A stretch of DNA of 64,000 bases from Candidatus Poribacteria bacterium (lineage in GTDB: Bacteria > Poribacteria > WGA-4E > WGA-3G), in the NCBI GenBank assembly GCA_022823085.1, contig JAJDXV010000021.1, forward strand, positions 1 through 64,000. Direction: 5' to 3'. The stretch's first letter is position 1. Every line of letters begins with the position of its first letter. The position numbers were made by a program, and so were the translations under genes. The notes under the pieces were generated by a model, which saw only the letters and a list, made by a program, of their open reading frames with translations, ran no database searches and was not told the origin of the DNA. Positions 42,773-51,417 of this stretch are shown here, one piece after another.

Positions 42773-43780
42773 ATGACAGCAACAGAATTCATCGAAAAAA
42801 AACAGCTCACATGGAAAGAACTTGAGACACTACTCAACCGACCACGGAACGCAAATGCAGCACAGCTGAACCGCCTCGGCTATCTCTATCGGCGAATCAC
42901 TTCAGATTTGGCGGTTGCGCGACGCGATTTCCCGCAAGACCGATGTGTACCGTACCTCAACGAACTCGCCTCCCGCGCACATGCGACAGTTTACCAGACC
43001 TCCCCGTTCAAACGCGGCACATTCCGGCAATTTTTCCATTTCCGGTTCCCGACAATCTTCCGAGAAAATCTCGGTTTCATCGCGGCAGCGTTCCTGATGT
43101 TTGCCATCGCATTCGCAGCATCGTACTGGATCGGACTGACAAACGCAGAATTGGCGGAAAAACTGATCCCTGAACGGTACGTATCGCATATCAAAAAATT
43201 AGAAGACGGCGCATGGAACGACACCTCAGCAGAAATGCGAAACCTATTCGCCTCCTTTGTAATGACGAACAACATCCGAGTCGCTTTCCTCGCCTTCGCG
43301 TGGGGCATCATGTTCATGGTCGGCACCGCCTACATTTTAGTGTTCAACGGTATCCATATCGGCGCGGTCGCCGGTCTGTGCCATGCCAACGGTGTTTCTC
43401 TCGCACTCTGGTCGTTCGTATCGCCACACGGCTATATCGAACTGACAACGATTTTTATCGCCGGTGGTGCCGGACTGAAATTAGGATACGCACTCATCGC
43501 GCCGTCACACTTTACCCGTAAACGCGCTTTGACAGACGCTGCCAAAGTTGCGATCCAGATGCTCGGCGGTTGCGTCGCCTTGCTCGTCGTCGCAGGGACG
43601 ATTGAAGGGTTCGTGTCGCCTTCCCAACTACCGAACACCGTCAAAATCGGGTTCGGTGCGCTGACAGGGATTCTCCTGTTCACCTACCTTTTCGTGATGA
43701 AGGCCCCGAACACCGAAACCGAGTCGCAGACACAACGCAGCTCGACGATACCGAGCCTCAAACCCGAGACTTCGCCTTAA
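42773..43780 (+). CDS. SpoIIM-family (stage II sporulation protein M-like) membrane protein
   Basis: 335 residues. Cytoplasmic N-terminus (KKQLTWKELETLL...RNANAAQLNRLGYLYRRITSDLA), then about six membrane helices with the family block FVMTNNIRVAFLAFAWGIMF and GHIGAVAG-like HIGAVAGLCHANG. In non-spore-formers this family sits beside RDD, MoxR and DUF58 genes and may act in envelope assembly. ATG 42773 is chosen as the normal N-terminus. The 3' end overlaps the end of the DUF58 gene on the other strand by 23 bases (convergent). Confidence 0.87.
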   Translation: MTATEFIEKKQLTWKELETLLNRPRNANAAQLNRLGYLYRRITSDLAVARRDFPQDRCVPYLNELASRAHATVYQTSPFKRGTFRQFFHFRFPTIFRENLGFIAAAFLMFAIAFAASYWIGLTNAELAEKLIPERYVSHIKKLEDGAWNDTSAEMRNLFASFVMTNNIRVAFLAFAWGIMFMVGTAYILVFNGIHIGAVAGLCHANGVSLALWSFVSPHGYIELTTIFIAGGAGLKLGYALIAPSHFTRKRALTDAAKVAIQMLGGCVALLVVAGTIEGFVSPSQLPNTVKIGFGALTGILLFTYLFVMKAPNTETESQTQRSSTIPSLKPETSP

Positions 43781-45113
43781 GCTCCAAGTACTTGTTCACG
43801 ACTGCCATTGTCAACCGATGCGCGGGGACATCAATCGTGATGACCCCTTGACGACGCAAAATCTCCAAGGTCGCATGCTTCTCCTGTAATAACCGCTCCG
43901 CAATCGCCTTCTGATAAACAGATTTGGAATCCGTAGACTTCTGCTCAGCCAGCTCGACAATGCCGGAGTCTGTCAAGGTCACGCAAACCACGAGGTGGTG
44001 CTTGGAGAGTTGCGAGATGTATGCGGCGATGCCTGCGGCGGAATCGCTGTCCAAGATGTCGGTAAAAAGGATGATGAGGGCACGTTTGCGCTGTTTGGAC
44101 GCAAGATATTTGAACGCCTCCGCAAAATCCGGTTCAACCGAGTGAACCGGCAGCGCATAGATGGTCTCTAACATTGTCAAAAACTGCTTCTTGCCCGGCT
44201 TCGGTGCAAGGTATTGGTGAACCGTATCCGCAAAAGCGATCAAACCGACTTTATCCCCCTTGAGCATCGAGACATAAGCGGTCATCAGTGTTGTATTAAT
44301 GGCGTAATCCAATTTATGCATCGCCTTCTGTGTTAGCGATGCTGTGGCGTGCAGCGTAGACGTTTCCAACAGGATCGGCGATGCCATAAGTCTACCGGTA
44401 TCCAACATAATCACAACGTCTTGGCTGCGTTCCGTCTCAAACTCCCGGACGATCGGTTTCCGCTGACGCGCAGTGGCGTTCCAATCAACACGCCGAAAAT
44501 CGTCGTCCGGTGAATACTCGCGTAACCGTTCCATCTCTGTACCTTCCCCGAACTGCCGCGAAGTCTTAAGCCCGATTTGGTGGAGCATCCCGCGTTTCAC
44601 CAAGAGTTCGTACTGTCGCACCGCCTGTAGGTTCGGATAGACCTTTATCTCCGCCGCCGCAGAAAACCGCCGCCGCCGAACAATCAACCCTAAAACACCC
44701 CAGCACTGTAGATGCGTGTCCGCAAACTGATAAATTCCGCGTCGTAGCGGCGTCAGACGATACGTTACCTCTGCATCCTGCATCGGTGAAACGCGACAGT
44801 CGTGGAGCACCGTTTCATACAAAAATTCGTCAGGGAAGTCGTCTTTGAGACGGAGCCTTAATGGATGCCGAGATCGGTTGACAATATGTAGCGTCACAAC
44901 GTTTTCCACACCCAACGAAAACTTTGAATTCATCTCACGACGCACCTCGACCCTTTTAAACAACGGATTCGTAACGTAATCTATCACACCGACAATAACC
45001 AGCAGCACCAGATACGCACCACCGATGAACAAGAGATTCGGCGAGACTTTGTAAAGCAGGATCGGAATGGCTATCGGGAATAAGAAGATGAGCAGACGGT
45101 TGCTGAGATGCAT
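43758..45113 (-). CDS. DUF58 / von Willebrand A-like protein
   Basis: 451 residues. Two N-terminal membrane helices (LLIFLFPIAIPILLY and LLFIGGAYLVLLVIVGVIDY), a beta-rich region with YRLTPLRRGIYQF, then the DUF58 signature EMERLREYSPDDDFRRVDWN and VREFETERSQDVVIMLDTGR, the start of a vWA-like fold. It usually works with a MoxR ATPase, coded here 8 bases upstream, in assembling or activating membrane complexes. Confidence 0.9.
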   Translation of the reverse strand: MHLSNRLLIFLFPIAIPILLYKVSPNLLFIGGAYLVLLVIVGVIDYVTNPLFKRVEVRREMNSKFSLGVENVVTLHIVNRSRHPLRLRLKDDFPDEFLYETVLHDCRVSPMQDAEVTYRLTPLRRGIYQFADTHLQCWGVLGLIVRRRRFSAAAEIKVYPNLQAVRQYELLVKRGMLHQIGLKTSRQFGEGTEMERLREYSPDDDFRRVDWNATARQRKPIVREFETERSQDVVIMLDTGRLMASPILLETSTLHATASLTQKAMHKLDYAINTTLMTAYVSMLKGDKVGLIAFADTVHQYLAPKPGKKQFLTMLETIYALPVHSVEPDFAEAFKYLASKQRKRALIILFTDILDSDSAAGIAAYISQLSKHHLVVCVTLTDSGIVELAEQKSTDSKSVYQKAIAERLLQEKHATLEILRRQGVITIDVPAHRLTMAVVNKYLELKAKSRV

Positions 45114-45121
45114 GTTTGAAC

Positions 45122-46075
45122 CTAACGCGGGATTTCCGCCTCTGCAAGCAGCCGATCGATAACATCGTCCGGCGTTAATCCTTCAATTTCCGCTTCAGGC
45201 TTCAGAAGGATACGGTGACGATAGACATGTGGTGCCAAGAACTTGACATCATCAGGCAGGATATAGTCGCGGCCCTGCAGCGCAGCGTAGGCCTTGCTCG
45301 CCAATAAGAGCGAGATTGAGGCGCGCGGACTACCGCCGAGAACCAACTCATCGGAATTACGGGATGCCGTGGCTAAACTGACAATATAATTGAAGATCGA
45401 ATCCTCTACGGTGACGGCTTGGATTTCCGATTGGCACGCTTGAAGGGAGGCACTATCAACGACGCTTTCAATACCGACCGCCTCTAAGCGAGTGGCGTTG
45501 AACCCGTGGTGATAGTTCATCAGAATCTGTGTCTCTACCGCTTGTTCAGGGTAATCGACGCGTAATTTGAACAGAAATCTGTCAAGTTGTGCTTCGGGGA
45601 GCGGATAGGTCCCTTCGTATTCAATCGGGTTCTGCGTTGCCAGCACCATAAACGGCGGTGATAACTCGTATCGGACACCGTCGATGCTGACCTGCCGCTC
45701 TTCCATACATTCCAAAAGGGCGGATTGCGTCTTCGCAGGCGCGCGGTTGATCTCGTCAGCGAGGAGGACATTGGTGAAAACGGGACCGCGCTTGAGATTG
45801 AATTGGTTTGTCGCTAAGTCGAAAACACTGGTACCAACAATATCCGACGGCATTAGATCGGGGGTGAACTGGACACGGCTGAATTGACCGGAGACGATCA
45901 TCGCTAAGGTTTTCGCAATGAGTGTTTTCGCGGTGCCGGGAACACCTTCCAACAGAACATGTCCACCTGAAAATAGACTGACAACGACGAGTTCAAAAAG
46001 TTCTGTCTGCCCGACGATGACTTTTTGTGCCTCTTGTTTCATCTGCTCAAAAGTTGTCTGAACGAGATTGCTCAT
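45122..46075 (-). CDS. MoxR-family AAA+ ATPase
   Basis: 317 residues. Walker A GVPGTAKT at about residue 42, Walker [21 protein letters not shown], sensor region [25 protein letters not shown], and the C-terminal lid domain ([19 protein letters not shown]). This is a chaperone-like ATPase of the MoxR/RavA group. It is the first gene of the MoxR-DUF58 pair and follows the DUF4350 gene on the same strand. Confidence 0.94.
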   Translation of the reverse strand: MSNLVQTTFEQMKQEAQKVIVGQTELFELVVVSLFSGGHVLLEGVPGTAKTLIAKTLAMIVSGQFSRVQFTPDLMPSDIVGTSVFDLATNQFNLKRGPVFTNVLLADEINRAPAKTQSALLECMEERQVSIDGVRYELSPPFMVLATQNPIEYEGTYPLPEAQLDRFLFKLRVDYPEQAVETQILMNYHHGFNATRLEAVGIESVVDSASLQACQSEIQAVTVEDSIFNYIVSLATASRNSDELVLGGSPRASISLLLASKAYAALQGRDYILPDDVKFLAPHVYRHRILLKPEAEIEGLTPDDVIDRLLAEAEIPR

Positions 46076-46110
46076 ATATTACGCCTTTTCGTGAGGGTGA
46101 GGTTATTTAG

Positions 46111-47271
46111 CTACTTACGTCGATTGATTTTTGCAAGGTCACGGTAGGCTTCAACGCGATGTGCAAGGTCGCGCAGCTGCGCCTCCGATATAGTGGCTGA
46201 TGCCGCCAAGTCGAGTATCAGGTCTCTGAGTCGATTGTCTTCATCAATAGCACCGCGCGATGTGAGCGCATCTAAAAAGGTATCTGTATCCAAATTCGGA
46301 TCGATACGCCATCGAGTCGCGAGGTCCGCTTTGAAGTTATCTCGAATATGCTTTAAGATATACAGGCGTGTGTTCCCTTTCTGATACAGAGCGGTCATGG
46401 CGTGGACGTATTCGGAACTCAAACGCCTGTTTTTCTCCGCCGCATCAAGGGGTTTCCCGAACCGGCGACCGCGTAGCACTAAGAAAACGAAGAGCGTCAA
46501 ACAGATATACACGGCAGCCAAGCCACCCGGCGTTCGGAACATAAGCGACATAAAAGGGTTCGGCGGTTGCGTTTCAAGCGTGTAGTACCTTCTCTCAGCC
46601 AGTCCGATCCGTGCGTTACGCGGGAGCGTTGACATCAAGTTGTAGAGAAACGCTGCGTTACCATCATAACGCAGTCCACGCCTACTGAACATAGCGTCGG
46701 AAGCGATGAAAAAGGCGCGTCCGTCCCCGTCCTGTAATGTTACGATTGACGCATCGTTCTCTCTCGCATAAAGCACTGCGACCTCACGGCCGAAAGGTTC
46801 AATCGCCATATCTGTAGCGGTGCGAATTTCGTCAACCGGATTGTCGGGAAAGAGCGGTCCCTCCGGTATCCGTTGCGAAAAGAGCATCCGTTTCGTCAGT
46901 TCCTGGAGTTCTAAATCATACACTAAGTACAGATCCGCTAAACCTTCATTGGCCCCTGCCACAATTAAGGTACCGCCGGTGTTGACGAAATTTTGGATGT
47001 CTCGAACCTCCGTCTCTGTTGGTGCTTTGCTGAGTGCGTGTAAGAACAACACATCGTATCTATCCAAGCGCGCCGGATAGTCCGCAGATATTTCTGCGAC
47101 TCGAAACTTTAACTTGAGCAGAACCTGTTCAAGGACAGGACCATATCGCGGCCCATCACACGAGACCAGAAAACAGGCAAGCACAATTAAAACAGGCGCG
47201 AAAATAGAGGTTCGCGTGATTCGGCGTGTGGGATTCGGTGGTGCAGTTCTGATGTTTTCAGTTCCTCGCAT
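46111..47271 (-). CDS. DUF4350-like membrane lipoprotein
   Basis: 386 residues from the ATG at 47271. A signal with lipobox (VLIVLACFLVSC) is followed by a glutamine-amidotransferase-like fold typical of DUF4350 (RLDRYDVLFLHAL, FVNTGGTLIVAGANEG, REVAVLYARENDAS). A membrane helix (LAAVYICLTLFVFLVL, about 275) and a cytoplasmic tail come last. The role in the MoxR locus is unknown; no catalytic Cys triad is evident. The start overlaps the end of the upstream DUF4129-like gene by 14 bases. Confidence 0.78.
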   Translation of the reverse strand: MRGTENIRTAPPNPTRRITRTSIFAPVLIVLACFLVSCDGPRYGPVLEQVLLKLKFRVAEISADYPARLDRYDVLFLHALSKAPTETEVRDIQNFVNTGGTLIVAGANEGLADLYLVYDLELQELTKRMLFSQRIPEGPLFPDNPVDEIRTATDMAIEPFGREVAVLYARENDASIVTLQDGDGRAFFIASDAMFSRRGLRYDGNAAFLYNLMSTLPRNARIGLAERRYYTLETQPPNPFMSLMFRTPGGLAAVYICLTLFVFLVLRGRRFGKPLDAAEKNRRLSSEYVHAMTALYQKGNTRLYILKHIRDNFKADLATRWRIDPNLDTDTFLDALTSRGAIDEDNRLRDLILDLAASATISEAQLRDLAHRVEAYRDLAKINRRK

Positions 47272-47884
47272 AGACTTTTTGTAGTAGACTCCGGTAACTG
47301 GCGACGGTCTCCGCATCACACGGTTTATAGCCGTACCACACCTCATCGAAAACTGTGATTGCCGGTCCGAGTGCAGCGTACAGGTCAACGTCATTTTGGG
47401 CTTCGTGGAGATATTCACGGTTGGTGAGACTCTTATCGTAAGGAAGTACACCGCGTTCTTGCAGATGCAAGATCGCTGAAAGATAGAGGTAGCGGAGCGC
47501 ACCGCGAAAGTCGCTCGCGGCTTCAGCGGTCTCCGCGTGTGCAAGTGCGGCTTTCTCGGTTTCCACACGTTCCAACGCGGTCTCTATCACTTCGTCGTCC
47601 GCTTCGCTAACGAGGTTCATCCGAATCTGCCGAACAAAAAAGACAACCATAGCACCCAACGCTGCAGCTGCGAGCGGAAACAGGACCCATCTCAGGTCGG
47701 CATCCCATACGCGTGGATTCAGGATTCTCTCTAAATCCTGACGGTATATCTTATAGGAGACCTCCGCACCGGCACGGCGTGTCTCCAATTCTTCGCGGAA
47801 TGCTTGCTCCTCTGCCGCTCCTGTGAACGGGATAGAGAAACTCAGTAGGTAGATTATGACCCAAAAATAGATGCGTTCTCTCAC
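47258..47884 (-). CDS. DUF4129-like membrane protein
   Basis: 208 residues from GTG 47884. A signal or first helix (IYFWVIIYLLSFSIPFTGA), a central helix (VLFPLAAAALGAMVVFFV), then the DUF4129-type C-terminus (DFRGALRYLYLSAILHLQERGVL, SLTNREYL, FDEVWYG). Such proteins belong to MoxR/DUF58 operons and end in a cytoplasmic helical domain. GTG 47884 is preferred to the earlier ATG at 47950, because it follows the upstream stop directly with AGAGG 10 bases before it. Confidence 0.75.
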   Translation of the reverse strand: MRERIYFWVIIYLLSFSIPFTGAAEEQAFREELETRRAGAEVSYKIYRQDLERILNPRVWDADLRWVLFPLAAAALGAMVVFFVRQIRMNLVSEADDEVIETALERVETEKAALAHAETAEAASDFRGALRYLYLSAILHLQERGVLPYDKSLTNREYLHEAQNDVDLYAALGPAITVFDEVWYGYKPCDAETVASYRSLLQKVYARN

Positions 47885-47886
47885 AG

Positions 47887-48975
47887 TTATGTCGCCTCTT
47901 TCATTGCGTCTACGCGCTGAAAATAGAGATGTGTTGTTAAAATTGCCCATATCGGCACTAAAAATGTGGCAATCAAACCCTTGACAATAAGCACTACTGT
48001 CGTAGTAGGAACGCTCAATAACGCTGGTAATACGACGATAATATCGCCACCGATGAAAAGTGTCAGAAAAGTGACCGGAGATAGTGCATCACGAAGTGGC
48101 GCGAGCTCAGGCAGAAAAATAGAAAACGCTAACAACGCAGTACCGAGCAGCACAGAGGTAACAACCGAAGCCAACCAACCCGTCAGTAGGTAAATCCCCA
48201 AAAACCGCCACCGAGCACCTTTGACCAACGCGTGGCTCCGGCGAAAAACACCGACAAGCGAGCTGTTCTCAAGGATGAGGCACGGATTGTAGAGACTCAA
48301 TGTCACAAGGAAATAACACTGAATAAGCAGAAATATACCAAACAGGCATAGCTCGAACACCACGTCTGGTATACGATGAAAAGGTTGATATGTATGCCCG
48401 AACCATAAAATTAATGAACTTACATCCCTAATTAGCACGTAAAGCAGCGGGGTAAGCAGAACCGCCAACGCTTTACGTCCAGTTTGCCGCCACATATTAC
48501 GGGCGTTTAGAGGCGCGAACGCCTCTGAATCCGAACTTCGCGATACCTGCGCAACAGCAAGAGATAATGGACAAAGCGTCACTAAAAGAAGAATGAGAAA
48601 ACTATAATCAAAAATTTGAAAATCGAGTTCCCATTTCCATGTACGCCCTTCACTATCTGTTGAACTAAAATAGGGGACCGGAAGTAGCCGCCAACTCCTG
48701 TCAGGTGCTGAAGTATCTGATGGAACCCTCTCCTTTAACAACGATAACTCCGGATATACACCGTCGATTGTGCTAACACCACTGACGGCTGTATAACCAT
48801 TTGCGCTGAATGTTCCACTATTGGACCTTTCAAGTCGCGTAATACTATAAAAAAATATCACAACATTTAACGCAATCGCAACAATAGCAACAGGCATCAT
48901 AATACGCCAGAACACGCCGAAGTTGTCCCGATACTGTGTGAAGATTGTCCGTGCAAGCTTAGCGTTGTTAGCCAT
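47887..48975 (-). CDS. Multi-pass membrane protein of the local paralog family
   Basis: 362 residues with six or so membrane helices (FWRIMMPVAIVAIALNVVIF near the N-terminus, YSFLILLLVTLCPLSLAVA, WRFLGIYLLTGWLASVVTSVLL). The segment ENSSLVGVFRRSHALVKGARWRFLGIYLL matches ETTLRNALRRSTELVKGTWWRVCGIMI in the neighbour at 49021, a pattern of glycerophosphodiester phosphodiesterase membrane-domain-like proteins. Function unknown. An extra domain of about 90 residues lies between helices one and two, predicted outside. Confidence 0.72.
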   Translation of the reverse strand: MANNAKLARTIFTQYRDNFGVFWRIMMPVAIVAIALNVVIFFYSITRLERSNSGTFSANGYTAVSGVSTIDGVYPELSLLKERVPSDTSAPDRSWRLLPVPYFSSTDSEGRTWKWELDFQIFDYSFLILLLVTLCPLSLAVAQVSRSSDSEAFAPLNARNMWRQTGRKALAVLLTPLLYVLIRDVSSLILWFGHTYQPFHRIPDVVFELCLFGIFLLIQCYFLVTLSLYNPCLILENSSLVGVFRRSHALVKGARWRFLGIYLLTGWLASVVTSVLLGTALLAFSIFLPELAPLRDALSPVTFLTLFIGGDIIVVLPALLSVPTTTVVLIVKGLIATFLVPIWAILTTHLYFQRVDAMKEAT

Positions 48976-49020
48976 GGCAATTTTCTCCGCGCGCGTCTGG
49001 AGGAGATAGACATCAATTTT

Positions 49021-49896
49021 TTACTGGGTCGCCTGCATCTCGATGTCAAAAGCCTCTTTCCGAATCCGCAAGTCAAAGTAGAGGAGCGCGGAGCCGATGG
49101 TAGCAATCGGCATCGTAAGCCCACTAATGATTAATGAACCCAACGCGTGAATTATGTACAACCCCCATCCAATTTCATTCGGTGTCGGGACGAACATTCG
49201 GCGAAGCGTGTCCAGGAAACCAACCTCCGCTGCACCCTCAGCACCCGTTAATGAATAGAAGATGATCGCATAAGAGGTCTGCAGTATAAATACTATCATA
49301 AAAGCGATCAGAGAAACCGCTATCATAATCCCACACACACGCCACCAAGTGCCTTTAACCAATTCCGTACTCCGTCGCAACGCGTTCCTTAGGGTCGTCT
49401 CCTCAAATAAAATAGGAAACGCAAAAAGCCCCCACCGAAAGGCAAAATAGATGGCGAACGGGATACCAATAACCGTAATTGACAAGCAGACCACAACTAA
49501 GTAGTAGAGGAACATACTGCCGAGAAGTCGTAAATAACACCTTGAGGATCGTTGTAACGCTGCTTGAGAGGTAACATCTCTGGTTAAGTATACCTGCGTG
49601 CTCGCGTAAGCCAATCCCCAACCGATCCAATAAGCAAATAAGACACTCACTATAGAAGCCAGGACCGATATTACAACAGCTGTGATCGATGTGTCACCCA
49701 TAACGACAGCCGTAGAAATAAGGTTTATCAAGAATCCAAAAACGAGATAAACCCCGACGATCCTAAAAAACAGTTGAAAGTGACTTCGATAGAGGCTGAA
49801 CATGCCGTCGAGAATATCGACAAAAGACATCGGTTGAAGTGAGGTAGAAACAGTTCCGTTGCTATCTGACTGCGCTAAATCATTGTGTTCGTTCAT
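49021..49896 (-). CDS. Multi-pass membrane protein of the local paralog family
   Basis: 291 residues with about six membrane helices; MSFVDILDGMFSLYRSHFQLFFRIVGVYLV at the N-terminus and LYFDLRIRKEAFDIEMQ at the C-terminus are the family landmarks. GGAGGAACC precedes the ATG. It is the first gene of the run down to the MoxR and DUF58 genes. Two decayed relatives are at 41640-41878 (N-terminal half only) and 49985-50178 (both ends, middle deleted). Confidence 0.75.
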   Translation of the reverse strand: MNEHNDLAQSDSNGTVSTSLQPMSFVDILDGMFSLYRSHFQLFFRIVGVYLVFGFLINLISTAVVMGDTSITAVVISVLASIVSVLFAYWIGWGLAYASTQVYLTRDVTSQAALQRSSRCYLRLLGSMFLYYLVVVCLSITVIGIPFAIYFAFRWGLFAFPILFEETTLRNALRRSTELVKGTWWRVCGIMIAVSLIAFMIVFILQTSYAIIFYSLTGAEGAAEVGFLDTLRRMFVPTPNEIGWGLYIIHALGSLIISGLTMPIATIGSALLYFDLRIRKEAFDIEMQATQ

Positions 49897-49929
49897 GGTT
49901 CCTCCAAATCAAGAAAAGTCATCAAAATC

Positions 49930-49966
49930 TTCGGTGTGGAGACTCCCACGCTTTACCGGGGAGGGG
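49930..49966 (-). repeat. IS200/IS605-end-like hairpin repeat, copy 2
   Basis: On the minus strand it reads CCCCTCCCCGGTAAAGCG then TGGGAGTCTCCACACCGAA, matching 74-110 at about 34 of 37 positions. It lies 33 bases upstream of the membrane-protein start at 49896. Confidence 0.6.
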
Positions 49967-49984
49967 TTATTGACCGTATACACA

Positions 49985-50178
49985 CTATTTTATCACATTT
50001 CGCGCTTGCATCTCAATATCGAAACCTTTCTTTCGGATGCGCAGATCGAAGTAGAGCAGCGTCACACCGATCCCAAGTAAAGACCCAACGTAGCATCTAA
50101 AATACCACCAAGCTCCATCGGTTGCGGTATCGCTTTATCGCTTTTATTTGATTGTGGTGCCTCGGTTGATCCTAACAT
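49985..50178 (-). pseudogene. Deletion relic of the membrane-protein family
   Basis: From an ATG at 50178 (GGAGACGG upstream) the frame gives MLGSTEAPQSNKSDKAIPQP and MELGGILDATLGLY, like the N-terminus of the neighbour at 49021. In another frame LYFDLRIRKKGFDIEMQAR follows and a stop at 49987, which is the family C-terminus. The 200 or so residues between are gone and the two parts are out of frame. Confidence 0.65.
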
Positions 50179-50347
50179 CCGTCTCCAACTTTGTGAGATA
50201 TGTAGTAACTATGGCACTATTTTATAGGTTCTAAGCCATTTTTGTCAAGCGTATAAGCATTCTCAAATACACGAATGCATTGCCATAGACGCACAGATAT
50301 GGTATACTCTATCTATTATCAGATACTAAAGACCAAGGAAATATGGA

Positions 50348-51259
50348 ATGTCGAGTGCACGCAGTGGATGCAAAGACAGGTGTATATATTGGATAGTCGC
50401 TGCTTTCGGTTGGTGGTGCCGCTGCCTGCCGAAAGGGTGGGCAATGCAGATCGGACGCGGCATCGGGCTGTTATATTACGCGCTCGTCAAGAAACGACGA
50501 GAGATCGCCTTAAACAATTTACACATCGCATTTCGGAACGATCTCACGGCAGCACAACGCACAGAAATTTGTAAAGCGAGCTTCGTCAATGTCGGCAAAA
50601 CCTGCGTCGAATTCCTTCGATTTCCTAAACTTAACGCTGAAAATATCTGGGATCACGTCACTGTAGAAGGTAGAGAAAACCTATACGCGGCTTTAGAGAC
50701 CGGGAAAGGTGCGATTGTGTTTCTCGCGCATTTCGGGAACTGGGAACTCCTATCCCTCGTATACGGCGCGCTGATACCGGATCGCGCGAAAGCGATCGCT
50801 TTTCCACTGAAAAACCATCCGCTCAACACTTATATTTCACAGCACCGTGAGCAGCTGAGCCTGAAACTGATTCCACGGAACCGGGCTGTTCGCGAAACAT
50901 TACGCGCCTTGAGAAACAATCAAGCAGTCGGATTTTTTGCCGATCAAAACGCTGGTCCAGAAGGGGTCTTCGTTAACTTTTTAGGGAAACCGGCTTCAGC
51001 AGTGCGCGGGCCTGCCGTTCTCGCACTCAAAACGGGGGCACCCCTCATCTTCTCACTGAGTATCCGCCAACCCAACGACCAACACTACGTCTATATTTCA
51101 CCCGCAGTCCAGCCGAAACCGACAGACGATTTTGAAAGCGATGTGGAACGCTACACGACACAGATGTTGAAACAGTTAGAAACGTACATCCATAAATACC
51201 CGGAACAGTGGCTGTGGCTTCACAATCGGTGGAAAACCCAACCGCCACCGGATCGGTAG
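50348..51259 (+). CDS. Lipid A biosynthesis acyltransferase family (LpxL/HtrB-like)
   Basis: 303 residues. Family landmarks: REIALNNLHIAF, the catalytic HX4E motif in FLAHFGNWELLSL, GFFADQNAGPEGVFVNFLGK, GPAVLALKTGAPL and PEQWLWLHNRWK. It transfers a secondary acyl chain to lipid A or a related lipid at the inner membrane, evidence for a Gram-negative outer membrane. An N-terminal hydrophobic stretch (IYWIVAAFGWWCRCL) anchors it. AAGGAAAT lies just before the start. Confidence 0.9.
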   Translation: MSSARSGCKDRCIYWIVAAFGWWCRCLPKGWAMQIGRGIGLLYYALVKKRREIALNNLHIAFRNDLTAAQRTEICKASFVNVGKTCVEFLRFPKLNAENIWDHVTVEGRENLYAALETGKGAIVFLAHFGNWELLSLVYGALIPDRAKAIAFPLKNHPLNTYISQHREQLSLKLIPRNRAVRETLRALRNNQAVGFFADQNAGPEGVFVNFLGKPASAVRGPAVLALKTGAPLIFSLSIRQPNDQHYVYISPAVQPKPTDDFESDVERYTTQMLKQLETYIHKYPEQWLWLHNRWKTQPPPDR

Positions 51260-51348
51260 GCGGAAACGCGGCGTTACAAACCGAAAGTCGAAGTTCCCAT
51301 CCCCCATTCCGCTGAACGGGTGCCTGCAAACGGAAAATAAAAAATATA

Positions 51349-51377
51349 TTGCGTTAATCCTGAATCCGTGTTAAAAT
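51349..51377 (+). promoter_or_regulatory. Sigma70-type promoter before the CtpA-like gene
   Basis: TTGCGT (51349-51354), 17 bases, TAAAAT (51372-51377), 41 bases before ATG 51418. Confidence 0.5.
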
Positions 51378-51417
51378 AACTGGAATAATCAAATCCAAAA
51401 ACACTGAGGAACCTGTC

